A stretch of DNA of 13,590 nt, from contig UQHB01000054.1 in assembly GCA_900540735.1 (NCBI GenBank), forward strand, positions 1 through 13,590, given 5' to 3'. Shown piece after piece: positions 1-5,717 of this stretch. The notes under the pieces were generated by a model, which worked only from the letters and a program-made list of their open reading frames with translations, had not been told where the DNA came from and searched no databases. Position 1 is the stretch's first letter. Every line of letters starts with the position of its first letter. Position numbers and translations under genes: made by a program. The stretch is from an uncultured Megasphaera sp. (GTDB lineage Bacteria > Bacillota > Negativicutes > Veillonellales > Megasphaeraceae).

Positions 1-180
1 TTCGGCCTTGAGATTCTTGATAAAGCACGCAATGTTGCGTACTTTATCGTTAAATCCCATGTGGAGAGCGTCGAGCTTTTCAGCGTCGACGACTTCACCA
101 GTTTCGACATTCACCGTTGTGCCGTCTTCCGTGGTAATACAATTTAAGATTTCTTGGTTTATGTCATATAATGGTCTCAT
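1..180 (-). CDS. Siphovirus Gp157-family protein, N-terminal part (cut by window edge)
   Basis: The first 60 residues of a minus-strand gene are visible; the rest lies left of the window. The peptide contains TGEVVDAEKLDAL near residues 27-39 and ends in IACFIKNLKAE, which matches the conserved N-terminal pattern I know from the phage Gp157 family (a T-G-E-[IV]-[IV]-D segment, then KLDAL, then a W/F-I-K-N-L-K-A helix). Gp157 proteins are found in siphoviruses of Gram-positive hosts in early recombination or replication regions; their function is poorly defined, and phage resistance has been suggested for a streptococcal member. The ATG follows directly after the TAA of the upstream gene with no gap, so the two are probably translationally coupled. 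It is the last visible member of the leftward early phage operon. Confidence 0.75.
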   Translation of the reverse strand, partial: MRPLYDINQEILNCITTEDGTTVNVETGEVVDAEKLDALHMGFNDKVRNIACFIKNLKAE

Positions 181-513
181 TTATTCAGCCCTCCGTAAGA
201 TGTTTAATGCATAGCCACCATGGTGTTTACGTTCTTCTCCCATAGCGTCTTCAATCATTCCGGTTTGCTCTTTGATATCATCAATGAAAACGTCAATATC
301 TCGCAGTATTTCCATCAACGTGTCGTAATAATGTTCGTTTTCACCAACGTTGACCAACCGTCCACCGAGTTCGAGAAGCTTGTAATGCATCTTCTTAAGT
401 TCTTCGCCACTTTCACGGCATTCATACGCTACGTCATCACTAAATTCATCATTTACTACCGGGTTAATTCCATTTGGGTATCTTTTGGGGTATCTTTTTT
501 CGTCCAATAACAT
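181..513 (-). CDS. hypothetical phage early protein (110 aa)
   Basis: I do not recognise this family. The protein is acidic and highly charged. After an N-terminal segment with a KRYPKRYP-like repeat it appears mostly helical, with leucine- and isoleucine-rich stretches around residues 38-52 and 64-90. There is no signal peptide and no membrane segment. The ATG at 513-511 is preceded by AGAGGAAAAC, an adequate ribosome binding site. Its stop is immediately followed by the Gp157-like gene, and upstream lies the second XRE regulator, so it belongs to the leftward early operon. Short length and position fit an accessory or recombination-associated phage protein, but function cannot be inferred from sequence alone. 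Confidence 0.65.
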   Translation of the reverse strand: MLLDEKRYPKRYPNGINPVVNDEFSDDVAYECRESGEELKKMHYKLLELGGRLVNVGENEHYYDTLMEILRDIDVFIDDIKEQTGMIEDAMGEERKHHGGYALNILRRAE

Positions 514-530
514 TGTTTTCCTCTACTTTC

Positions 531-576
531 TCGTGTTATAATAAACACGAAACATTATTTCGTAGTCACATGTTTC
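531..576. promoter_or_regulatory. nested inverted repeats in the gap between two early phage genes
   Basis: A 20-bp near-palindrome has arms TCGTGTT (531-537) and AACACGA (544-550). It is followed by a second inverted repeat with arms GAAACAT (549-555) and ATGTTTC (570-576). Together they fill the 61-base gap between the 157-aa XRE regulator and the 110-aa protein. No U-run follows on either strand, so a terminator is unlikely. An operator for a second regulator, possibly the neighbouring XRE protein, or an mRNA stability or processing hairpin is possible. No good -35/-10 pair for the minus strand was found here. Confidence 0.4.
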
Positions 577-1048
577 ACTTGAGTCTTGCGGTTGCCGCCG
601 TAAGGCTCTTTTTTTGTGGCTTTATCAAGGCCATCGACACGATCGTGCCGACGAGATTCTTAAATGTCTGGAGACAATCCGCGTATTCGCCTGCCTCGTC
701 TATTGTGATGACATCATCGCAACAAATCCGTTCGAGACGCTCATATTCCTTGACGGAAGCCTTGAGCGTTACGTGTAGTTGCATCGCCCCAGCCGACACA
801 CCAACAATGCGGATTGCTGGCAAGAGTGCCCGGCCTGTTGCAAACTGTGTCGATAAATAGGCATAGCCAAGAGCCGGAGAATCATAGACTTCCATCATTT
901 TAGCCATAACCGAGTCTGTCGGAATAATGCCTTGCTCGTATCTGGCTATCATCTGGCGCGATACGCCAATACGTTCCGCCGCTTTTTCTTGTGTTAAATG
1001 TACACTTTTACGCGACAAAATCATGAGCTTTGTAAACTCTTTGGTCAT
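575..1048 (-). CDS. XRE-family helix-turn-helix regulator of phage type (157 aa)
   Basis: Residues about 5-58 form a Cro/CI-type HTH domain: LTQEKAAERIGVSRQMIARYEQG (residues 18-40) has the TQ start of helix 2, the GVS turn and the R-x-Y-E-x-G end of helix 4. The C-terminal two thirds (about 85-145) are mostly helical, with an acidic segment around DDVITIDEAGEYAD. HTH proteins with such a helical tail occur in early regions of Firmicutes phages. The ATG at 1048 follows GAAAGGGGGTG, a strong ribosome binding site. It lies downstream of the LysM gene by 39 bases and is likely a second-tier regulator of phage development rather than the lysogeny repressor, which is the S24 protein at 2314. The C-terminal assignment is uncertain. 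Confidence 0.85.
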   Translation of the reverse strand: MTKEFTKLMILSRKSVHLTQEKAAERIGVSRQMIARYEQGIIPTDSVMAKMMEVYDSPALGYAYLSTQFATGRALLPAIRIVGVSAGAMQLHVTLKASVKEYERLERICCDDVITIDEAGEYADCLQTFKNLVGTIVSMALIKPQKKSLTAATARLK

Positions 1049-1087
1049 TGTCTTTCACCCCCTTTCAAGGGAAAATATAAGTATAGG

Positions 1088-1516
1088 CTAGAACTTAATA
1101 ATTAGTTTCTGGCCGGGATAAATATTTTCGTCGTGGCCTATTCTATTGTCTGCCATGATGTCATAATAGACTTGCCGAATGTCCTGGCTGTCGTCTACGT
1201 GTTCCCCGGCGATGCTCCAGAGGGTGTCCCCCGGCTCCACAACGTGGAATTCCGGTTGCCGTACCGGTACGACTTCCGGCGGTGAGACGATATAGCCATT
1301 ACAGAGCCACATTCCGATGCCGAAGGTCGTCACTGCTAAGGCTGCGACTGCAACGGCCTTCTTTTTCCAGCTCATCCCTGTAACTTGCTGGTAATTTGCC
1401 GCAGGTTCCATTTTTTCGTATACGGCATAAGCTTTTGCTGGAACTATTTGTCTAGGCTGATGAGAATTAATCCAAGGGGCTATTGTGATTTCTTCACACT
1501 TGGATTCCTTTTTCAT
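1088..1516 (-). CDS. membrane-anchored LysM-domain protein of the phage early operon (142 aa)
   Basis: Residues 1-50 are hydrophilic and presumably cytoplasmic. Residues about 54-73 form one transmembrane helix preceded by KKK, giving an N-in orientation. Residues 90-141 are a LysM peptidoglycan-binding domain: it begins FHVVEPGDTLWSIA and ends NIYPGQKLIIKF, the classic start and finish of the motif. The layout (short cytoplasmic part, one TM, one LysM) resembles the SOS-induced division inhibitor YneA of Bacillus, though YneA is shorter, so a role in host cell-wall or division control during lytic growth is conceivable but unproven. It has a strong ribosome binding site (GGGAGGG) and overlaps the 3' end of the upstream 74-aa gene by 23 bases. 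The LysM and TM calls are firm; the role is inference. Confidence 0.87.
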   Translation of the reverse strand: MKKESKCEEITIAPWINSHQPRQIVPAKAYAVYEKMEPAANYQQVTGMSWKKKAVAVAALAVTTFGIGMWLCNGYIVSPPEVVPVRQPEFHVVEPGDTLWSIAGEHVDDSQDIRQVYYDIMADNRIGHDENIYPGQKLIIKF

Positions 1517-1718
1517 CTTTTACCCTCCCTTCAAGTTCTTTCATGCTAATGCCGAGATAATCGGCAAAGTTTTTCGGATTAATGAAATAATCCCGTTTTG
1601 CTCCCGGCCTTTGCTGTAACGCAAATCCGAAAGGCAACAATTTTCTTTGTAACCCAATGCGGACAAACTGCTGTTGTTTTTCTAACAGCCTGGCCGCAAT
1701 GGCAACTGTTATTTTCAT
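1494..1718 (-). CDS. small phage DNA-binding (excisionase-like HTH) protein (74 aa)
   Basis: The peptide contains VAIAARLLEKQQQFVRIGLQRKLLPFG (residues 5-31) and YFINPKNFADYLGIS (44-58). This pattern, a helix of alanine/leucine type, Q-x-F-V-R-I-G-L-Q, L-P-F-G, then a Y-x-I-x-P-x-x-F strand-helix, is one I associate with short winged-helix or excisionase-like proteins of Firmicutes phages. The ATG at 1718 has an excellent ribosome binding site (TTAGGAGGG, 5-6 bases upstream). It sits between the 58-aa gene and the LysM gene in the early leftward operon and overlaps the latter. It might be an excisionase or a transcription factor; the sequence does not decide. Confidence is good that it is a real gene, moderate for the DNA-binding call. 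Confidence 0.72.
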   Translation of the reverse strand: MKITVAIAARLLEKQQQFVRIGLQRKLLPFGFALQQRPGAKRDYFINPKNFADYLGISMKELEGRVKDEKGIQV

Positions 1719-1751
1719 TGTTTCCCTCCTAATCTGTGGTATCTGAAGTCG

Positions 1752-1928
1752 CTAAATCCTTATTGCTGGATAAGCTGGGCTTATCCAGCAATAAGGAATC
1801 GTATGTACCCTAATTTCTTGCTGTACATTGTCAAAGACTTGGGGAATCAGTGCCAATGGAATCGCATGTTTGTGTAATACTGCAATGATTTCCGGTACTG
1901 GTTCTATTGTATTTACTCGGTTAATCAT
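1752..1928 (-). CDS. small hypothetical phage protein (58 aa)
   Basis: The chosen start is the ATG at 1928-1926 because AGAGGAGG lies six bases upstream; the longer in-frame start at 1997 would overlap the Cro-like gene and has no comparable ribosome binding site. The protein reads as two short helices (residues about 10-20 and 28-42, with LIPQVFDNVQQEI) and a proline-rich tail. I recognise no family with certainty; short proteins of this type are common directly after cro in Firmicutes phages. Its last 14 codons and stop overlap a perfect 41-base inverted repeat (1757-1797), so the tail IPYCWISPAYPAIRI is largely encoded by the palindrome. The tail may have been acquired by insertion of that repeat. 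Confidence 0.6.
   Translation of the reverse strand: MINRVNTIEPVPEIIAVLHKHAIPLALIPQVFDNVQQEIRVHTIPYCWISPAYPAIRI
1757..1797. repeat. perfect 19-bp inverted repeat with 3-base loop
   Basis: Arms TCCTTATTGCTGGATAAGC (1757-1775) and its exact complement (1779-1797) flank the loop TGG. Read on the minus strand it lies inside the end of the 58-aa gene and is followed by only three T residues, so it is a poor intrinsic terminator despite the very stable stem. Possible roles are an mRNA-stability or processing hairpin, a regulatory protein site, or a small mobile palindrome. Confidence 0.85.
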
Positions 1929-1968
1929 CGCGCGCCTCCTCTCTTCGTCTCCTTTACGTAATTTTAAA

Positions 1969-2160
1969 TCACGTTTTTGGACATAATAAATCTTCAATAC
2001 TACAATCTAAAACTTTAGAAAGTTTTACGAGCATATCAGCTCTAGGCTTATTAATGCCATTTTCCCAAAGGGTAACAGTGGTTCTACCAACAGATACCAT
2101 GTTAGCTAATTCTTCTTGGGTTAATTTTCTTCTCTCTCTAATTCTTTTTAACCCATTCAT
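1969..2160 (-). CDS. Cro-like XRE repressor (63 aa), first gene of the leftward early operon
   Basis: Almost the entire protein is one Cro/CI HTH domain: LKRIRERRKLTQEELANMVSVGRTTVTLWENG covers helices 1-4 (residues 4-35), followed by KPRADMLVKLSKVLDCSIEDLL (38-59), the usual fifth-helix ending. The start at 2160 is chosen over an upstream in-frame ATG because GGAGGTGATAAA sits directly before it. It is transcribed divergently from the CI-like repressor, from a consensus promoter whose spacer is filled by one of the four shared operators. By position and size it is the Cro partner that would shut off the repressor side in lytic growth. Several ADMLVKLSKVLD-type proteins are instead immunity regulators of transposable elements, but the CI partner and integrase favour the phage switch. 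Confidence 0.9.
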   Translation of the reverse strand: MNGLKRIRERRKLTQEELANMVSVGRTTVTLWENGINKPRADMLVKLSKVLDCSIEDLLCPKT

Positions 2161-2182
2161 TTTATCACCTCCATCTCTATTT

Positions 2183-2290
2183 ACGTTATTTTTCATAACG
2201 TCTATGTGTATAGTATATGTTATTTTTCATTACGTGTCAATAGCAAATGTTATGAAAGATTACATCTATTAATGTTATTATAAATAACAT
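2183..2290. promoter_or_regulatory. array of four 19-bp lysogeny operators
   Basis: Four 19-bp inverted repeats lie in the divergent promoter region: ACGTTATTTTTCATAACGT (2183-2201), ATGTTATTTTTCATTACGT (2217-2235), ATGTTATGAAAGATTACAT (2247-2265) and ATGTTATTATAAATAACAT (2272-2290). All have half-sites of the form A-Y-G-T-T-A-T / A-T-W-A-C-R-T around a 5-base centre. Centre-to-centre spacings are 34, 30 and 25 bp. The second fills the spacer of the leftward promoter and the fourth overlaps the candidate -10 of the rightward repressor gene, so they are very probably the binding sites shared by the CI-like and Cro-like proteins. Confidence 0.88.
2212..2240 (-). promoter_or_regulatory. leftward early promoter (PR-like)
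   Basis: On the minus strand a perfect TTGACA (complement of 2235-2240) is followed after 17 bases by TATACT (complement of 2212-2217). The spacer is almost exactly the second operator (2217-2235), so a bound repressor would occlude RNA polymerase. The start of transcription would be near 2205, about 45 bases before the Cro-like ATG, and would overlap the neighbourhood of the first operator. Confidence 0.87.
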
Positions 2291-2295
2291 ATAAT
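2266..2295 (+). promoter_or_regulatory. candidate promoter of the CI-like repressor
   Basis: A perfect TATAAT at 2290-2295 overlaps the right end of the fourth operator. The corresponding -35 area (about 2266-2272, CTATTAA) is poor, as is typical for repressor-maintenance promoters that rely on activation or weak use. The start would be close to 2302, leaving only a short leader containing GAGGTG before the ATG at 2314. Confidence 0.45.
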
Positions 2296-2313
2296 GTAGA
2301 TGAGGTGATTTCA

Positions 2314-2937
2314 ATGAACACAGGTCAACGTCTCAAACAACTAAGAGAAGAAAAGGGCCTATCTCAAGAAGAAGTAGCAAAGCTAATCGGTGTAGGCCGA
2401 ACCACCTACTTGAAATATGAATCTGGAGAAAATCGCCCCGTTCGCAAACTTGACGAACTAACAAGGCTGTTTAATGTATCATCAGATTATATTATGGGCA
2501 TGTCGCCAGTTCGCGGTGGTGTATCTCCATCAAACAATGAAGGTGTAAAAATCCCTATATTGGGTTCCGTCGTTGCTGGCATCCCAGTTTCAGCCGTAAC
2601 AGACATCTTGGGCTATGAAGAAATTACGCAGCAGATGGCACATACAGGCCAGTATTTTGCGCTCCGTGTCAAAGGAGAATCCATGTATCCTTACCTTTTA
2701 GAAGGGGATACGGTCATAGTCCGAGAACAGCCAGATGTAGAATCTAATGACATGGCCATCATCCTCGTCAATGGGGACGAAGCCACGGTCAAACGCATAA
2801 AAAAATCCCCTGAAGGAATTACGCTTTATGCATATAACATCAATATCTACGAACCGCACTTTTACAGCAATCAAGAAATAGCTGAACTACCATTGCGTAT
2901 TATAGGTAAAGTCGTAGAAATCCGTCGTCATCCATAG
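2314..2937 (+). CDS. CI/LexA-like self-cleaving phage repressor (207 aa)
   Basis: Residues 4-60 form an XRE HTH domain (LKQLREEKGLSQEEVAKLIGVGRTTYLKYESGE in pieces), and residues about 80-200 form an S24/LexA-type peptidase. The cleavage dipeptide Ala88-Gly89 lies in GSVVAGIP, the nucleophile Ser123 in GESM, and the general base Lys160 in ATVKRI. Spacing between these three sites is identical to E. coli LexA (84/85, 119, 156), which strongly supports RecA-stimulated autocleavage and SOS induction of the prophage. The start at ATG 2314 is preferred over the in-frame GTG at 2305, because that GTG is part of the GAGGTG ribosome binding site. It is divergent from Cro with four shared operators. 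It should hold the early operon off in the lysogen. Confidence 0.96.
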   Translation: MNTGQRLKQLREEKGLSQEEVAKLIGVGRTTYLKYESGENRPVRKLDELTRLFNVSSDYIMGMSPVRGGVSPSNNEGVKIPILGSVVAGIPVSAVTDILGYEEITQQMAHTGQYFALRVKGESMYPYLLEGDTVIVREQPDVESNDMAIILVNGDEATVKRIKKSPEGITLYAYNINIYEPHFYSNQEIAELPLRIIGKVVEIRRHP

Positions 2938-2947
2938 GAGGGATAGT

Positions 2948-3523
2948 ATGAAACAGAAATGGTACGAGAAGGCTTGGGTTATGTGGTTTTGCTTGATATT
3001 TATATGGCCGCTTGGTTTATGGTTGCTTTATAGTAAGCGTGAACAGCATCCACAATGGAAAAAGATTGCGGGCGTAACTCTGGTCATTTTCCTTGCATTC
3101 CAAATATTCGCCCAATTAGATAAAAAGGATACACAGCCACAAAATGCCCAACAACGTGTAGAACAAGCCACCCAAAAGGCCAATGCTGACGCAGAAAATG
3201 CAAAGCCCAAAGAATCATCTTCTCTTAATATTACCAAAAATGATTACTTTAATTTATCTGAGCAGGCTATTGCTAATGCCTTGCAAACGCAAGTAGTCGG
3301 CATGAACATGATGGACTATTGGGAAATGGAGCATCCCGATAACGGCACAGCAGACGTCAAAGGAACATTTGATTTTGAAAACAAAAAGCATACCTTCCGT
3401 GCCAGATTCGGCATCCAAGAAAAACAACTATTGTTATTGAAAATTGACGATAAAACAGTCATATTTAACGAAGAACTCCAAGATAAAATCATGGATGCTG
3501 CTTCTACTGCAAAGAAGAACTAG
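2948..3523 (+). CDS. two-helix membrane protein of the lysogeny module (191 aa)
   Basis: Residues about 9-28 (WVMWFCLIFIWPLGLWLLY) and about 40-56 are transmembrane helices. They are followed by a charged Gln/Ala-rich linker (60-90) and a soluble C-terminal domain of some 95 residues with alternating strands (TFDFENKKHTFRARFGI, then LLLLKIDDKTVIF). I recognise no precise family for the C-terminal part. The gene starts 10 bases after the CI repressor with a strong AGGAGGG site, so it is almost certainly co-transcribed and expressed in the lysogen. Membrane proteins in this position are often superinfection-exclusion or other lysogenic-conversion factors; that role is inference from position only. 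Confidence 0.82.
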   Translation: MKQKWYEKAWVMWFCLIFIWPLGLWLLYSKREQHPQWKKIAGVTLVIFLAFQIFAQLDKKDTQPQNAQQRVEQATQKANADAENAKPKESSSLNITKNDYFNLSEQAIANALQTQVVGMNMMDYWEMEHPDNGTADVKGTFDFENKKHTFRARFGIQEKQLLLLKIDDKTVIFNEELQDKIMDAASTAKKN

Positions 3524-3562
3524 TGGTCGGTGCAAAAACTGCACATACCACTTTATCGTACC

Positions 3563-3598
3563 GTTATCATGCAAATTTGTTTGATAACTGCATGATAA
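3563..3598. repeat. overlapping, mutually exclusive inverted repeats upstream of the integrase
   Basis: TTATCATGCA (3564-3573) is exactly complementary to TGCATGATAA (3589-3598), while GTTATCA (3563-3569) is also exactly complementary to TGATAAC (3582-3588). The two pairings share the left arm and cannot form together. The motif TGATAA/TTATCA thus occurs three times in 36 bases. No U-run follows, so these may be protein sites (integrase or excisionase) rather than a terminator. Confidence 0.6.
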
Positions 3599-3608
3599 AA
3601 CGCAAAAA

Positions 3609-3639
3609 TCCCCTGCTTTTGAGGGCAGGGGAAAATTTT
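3609..3639 (+). terminator. hairpin terminator after the repressor/membrane-protein genes
   Basis: TCCCCTGC (3609-3616) pairs with GCAGGGGA (3625-3632) around an 8-base loop; AAATTTT follows, with four T residues at 3636-3639, and A residues precede it. It would insulate the integrase from the upstream lysogeny genes. The short T-run makes it a moderate terminator. Confidence 0.65.
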
Positions 3640-3682
3640 CAACCAATTTCAAGAACATTTATTCTATTTTGAGGTGATTTAC

Positions 3683-4708
3683 ATGCGTTTACCTTGCGGC
3701 TATGGCGGCATTATTAAGCTCTCCGGCAAACGCCGCCGCCCTTATGCCGTCCGGATTACAACCGGATTTGACGACGACGGCAAACAGCAATATAAATATG
3801 TGGATTATTTTGCCACGCGAAAAGCGGCCCTGGCCTGCTTGGACGAATACAACCAGCGTCCATATAACCTTGATTTGCGAAATATTACGTTTGCCGACAT
3901 CTATAAAAAATGGTGCGACTGGCGGTATCTCAGCCATGACAAAAAGGTACCGAACAGCTACACGTCGGCGTATAAATGGTGCCATGAGTTATATGACAAG
4001 GTCTTTATTGACATCCGGACGGCTGACATTCAAGCGGTTATTGATGACTGCCCTAAGGGTTGGTCAACAAAGAAGAATATAAAAATATTTATCGGCCTGC
4101 TGTATCAATATTGCCCCGAAATCGACATCATTACCACGAATTACACACAGAACGTAAAGCTCCCGGAACAAGAAGAAAGTACCGTGCACAAGCCATTTAC
4201 TCCTAAAGAAATACGTACACTCTGGCAACATAAAGATGATGAAGCTGTATGTCTGGCCTTAATTTTGATTTATACCGGCATGAGACCTACGGAACTGTTA
4301 CGCATCAAGACGGAGAATGTCCATCTTAATGACAGATATATGATGGGCGGTATGAAAACAACTGCCGGGAAAAATCGTGTCATACCGATTGCAGACAAAA
4401 TTTTTCCTTTAGTTGAAAATCTATATGATCCTGCTAATGAGTATCTTGTCATAGACCGAGAAGATGGCAAGCCTGTTAGAACGTACGACCGTTTCCGCTG
4501 GCATTACTGGGAAAAGAGTCAGACGTTAAAAGCTATGAACCACCTCCCCCATGATGGCCGTCATACGTGCGCAACTGTCTTGGATAACATGGGTGTAAAC
4601 GAAAAAGTACGACAGCTTATTCTAGGCCATGCAAGTAAAAATATTACAAATAAAGTGTATACCCATAAGACGATAAAACAGTTAAAAGACGCGATTAACT
4701 TAATTTGA
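3683..4708 (+). CDS. tyrosine recombinase / phage integrase (341 aa)
   Basis: This is a full-length tyrosine integrase. Residues about 1-60 resemble an AP2-like arm-binding domain (YAVRITTGFDDDGKQQYKYVDYFATRKAA), 65-160 the core-binding helical domain, and 170-335 the catalytic domain. Catalytic residues are visible: Arg201 in TGMRPTELL, Lys225 in GGMKTT, His290 and Arg293 in HDGRHT, His316 in LGHAS and the nucleophile Tyr326 in KVYTHK. The ATG at 3683 is chosen because GAGGTG lies just upstream; the in-frame GTG at 3674 is part of that ribosome binding site. It inserts and, with an excisionase, removes the element by site-specific recombination. It points at the rpsI 3' end, so the attachment site should lie just downstream. 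Confidence 0.97.
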   Translation: MRLPCGYGGIIKLSGKRRRPYAVRITTGFDDDGKQQYKYVDYFATRKAALACLDEYNQRPYNLDLRNITFADIYKKWCDWRYLSHDKKVPNSYTSAYKWCHELYDKVFIDIRTADIQAVIDDCPKGWSTKKNIKIFIGLLYQYCPEIDIITTNYTQNVKLPEQEESTVHKPFTPKEIRTLWQHKDDEAVCLALILIYTGMRPTELLRIKTENVHLNDRYMMGGMKTTAGKNRVIPIADKIFPLVENLYDPANEYLVIDREDGKPVRTYDRFRWHYWEKSQTLKAMNHLPHDGRHTCATVLDNMGVNEKVRQLILGHASKNITNKVYTHKTIKQLKDAINLI

Positions 4709-4862
4709 TTTGTATATTACGTGTATATTACTTGTGTCTTATAGCCAAAAACGTACTTATATGTATTCCGCCTTTTGTATGCAATATATAATAAAAAAGC
4801 CCATAAACACTAGGTTTATGGGCTTTATACATGCATAGGTTTTGAAATATATAAAACGGATA
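4709..4862. other. probable element-chromosome junction between integrase and rpsI
   Basis: This 154-base AT-rich gap separates the phage-type integrase from host ribosomal genes, and integrases normally lie next to their attachment site. The core site could be in this gap, in the rpsI terminator, or in the last codons of rpsI (around 4863-4880). The other end of the element is outside the window, so the repeated core cannot be identified here. The ATATTACGTGTATATTAC repeat-like text at about 4713-4730 is a possible integrase-binding region. Confidence 0.45.
4791..4826 (-). terminator. intrinsic terminator of the rplM-rpsI operon
   Basis: AAAGCCCATAAAC (4796-4808) and its exact complement (4814-4826) form a 13-bp stem with a 5-base loop. 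On the minus strand the stem is followed by a T-rich run (TTTTTTAT from the stem end outward), a strong terminator for rpsI. On the plus strand the tail is weak, but it could also limit read-through from the integrase. Confidence 0.88.
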
Positions 4863-5255
4863 TTAACGTTTCGAGAACTGCGAAGCTTTACGAGCTTTCT
4901 TCAAGCCGTATTTACGACGTTCTTTTTCACGCGGGTCACGAGTTAAGAAACCAGCTTTTTTAAGAGCCTGACGGAAGTCTGCATCGACTTCAACGAGGGC
5001 ACGGCTAATGCCGTGACGGATAGCACCAGCTTGACCAGAAGGTCCGCCGCCTTTTACATCAGCAATTACGTCGTATTGTTCAGTTACACCTGTCAATACG
5101 AGAGGCTGTTTAATAACTAATTCGAGCGTTTTACGACCGAAATATTCATTTAAGTCTTTTTTATTTACTGTAATATTTCCCTGACCCGGAACCAGACGAA
5201 CTCTGGCAACGGATGTTTTTCTACGGCCAGTACCGTAGTATTGTGCTACTGCCAT
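4863..5255 (-). CDS. rpsI: 30S ribosomal protein S9
   Basis: The 130-aa protein is the usual length for bacterial S9. It shows the N-terminal YYGTGRRKTSVARVRL, the signature GGGPSGQAGAIRHGISRAL near residues 70-88, and the C-terminal DPREKERRKYGLKKARKASQFSKR in pieces, ending in the conserved SKR tail that reaches the ribosomal P site. It is a component of the small-subunit head. It follows rplM by 21 bases with its own GGAGGA ribosome binding site, the standard bacterial L13-S9 operon, and is followed by a clear terminator. It appears intact, even though an integrated element lies next to its 3' end; if the attachment site is in its last codons, the element regenerated the coding end. Confidence 0.99.
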   Translation of the reverse strand: MAVAQYYGTGRRKTSVARVRLVPGQGNITVNKKDLNEYFGRKTLELVIKQPLVLTGVTEQYDVIADVKGGGPSGQAGAIRHGISRALVEVDADFRQALKKAGFLTRDPREKERRKYGLKKARKASQFSKR

Positions 5256-5276
5256 GAAATGTTCCTCCCGGTATGA

Positions 5277-5717
5277 TTAACGAATGTCTAATTTTAATTC
5301 TTCAGGTTTCTGTGCCTGATGTGGATGTTCTGCACCAGCGTAAACGTTCAATTTACGGTACATCTGTTCACCAATTTTGTTTTTCGGCAACATGCCACGA
5401 ACAGCCATTTCGACAACTCGTTCCGGTTTGGATTCGAGCATATGACCGAGTTGCGTGTATTTAGCACCACCGGGATAGCCGGAATGATGGAAATATGTTT
5501 TTTGGATTAATTTTTTACCAGTAACTTTGACCTTTGCTGCGTTTACTACGATTACGAAGTCGCCTGTATCAGCGTGCGGGGTAAAAGTAGGTTTATGTTT
5601 TCCCCGAAGAACTTTAGCTACTTCGGCAGCAAGACGGCCTAATGTCTGGCCTTCGGCATCGACAACAAACCATTTGCGTTCGATGTTGCTCGAATTGGCC
5701 ATAAATGTAGTTTTCAT
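5277..5717 (-). CDS. rplM: 50S ribosomal protein L13
   Basis: The 146-aa protein matches bacterial L13 in length and sequence: WFVVDAEGQTLGRLAAEVAKVLRGKHK near the N-terminus, DTGDFVIVVNAAKVKVTGKK in the middle, and VRGMLPKNKIGEQMYRKLNVY near residues 107-127, which is the L13 signature. It is an early-assembly protein of the large subunit. The ATG at 5717 is preceded by GGGAGGA about ten bases upstream. It is the first gene of the operon with rpsI, transcribed from a consensus promoter at 5812-5840 through an 88-base leader. The first six residues (MKTTFM) leave open a start at the second ATG, but the ribosome binding site supports the first. Confidence 0.99.
   Translation of the reverse strand: MKTTFMANSSNIERKWFVVDAEGQTLGRLAAEVAKVLRGKHKPTFTPHADTGDFVIVVNAAKVKVTGKKLIQKTYFHHSGYPGGAKYTQLGHMLESKPERVVEMAVRGMLPKNKIGEQMYRKLNVYAGAEHPHQAQKPEELKLDIR

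Noticed and set aside
513..542. Plus-strand promoter (TTGTTT, 18-base spacer, TATAAT at 537-542)
   Set aside because: It would run antisense into the XRE gene with no plus-strand gene downstream, and the TATAAT is part of the palindrome loop.
8..860. Plus-strand open frames at 8-214, 220-510 and 474-860
   Set aside because: All are shadows of minus-strand phage genes that have good ribosome binding sites and recognisable or coherent products.
1929..1997. Longer 81-aa version of the 58-aa protein
   Set aside because: The upstream start would overlap the Cro-like gene and lacks a ribosome binding site, whereas the ATG at 1928 has AGAGGAGG at the right distance.
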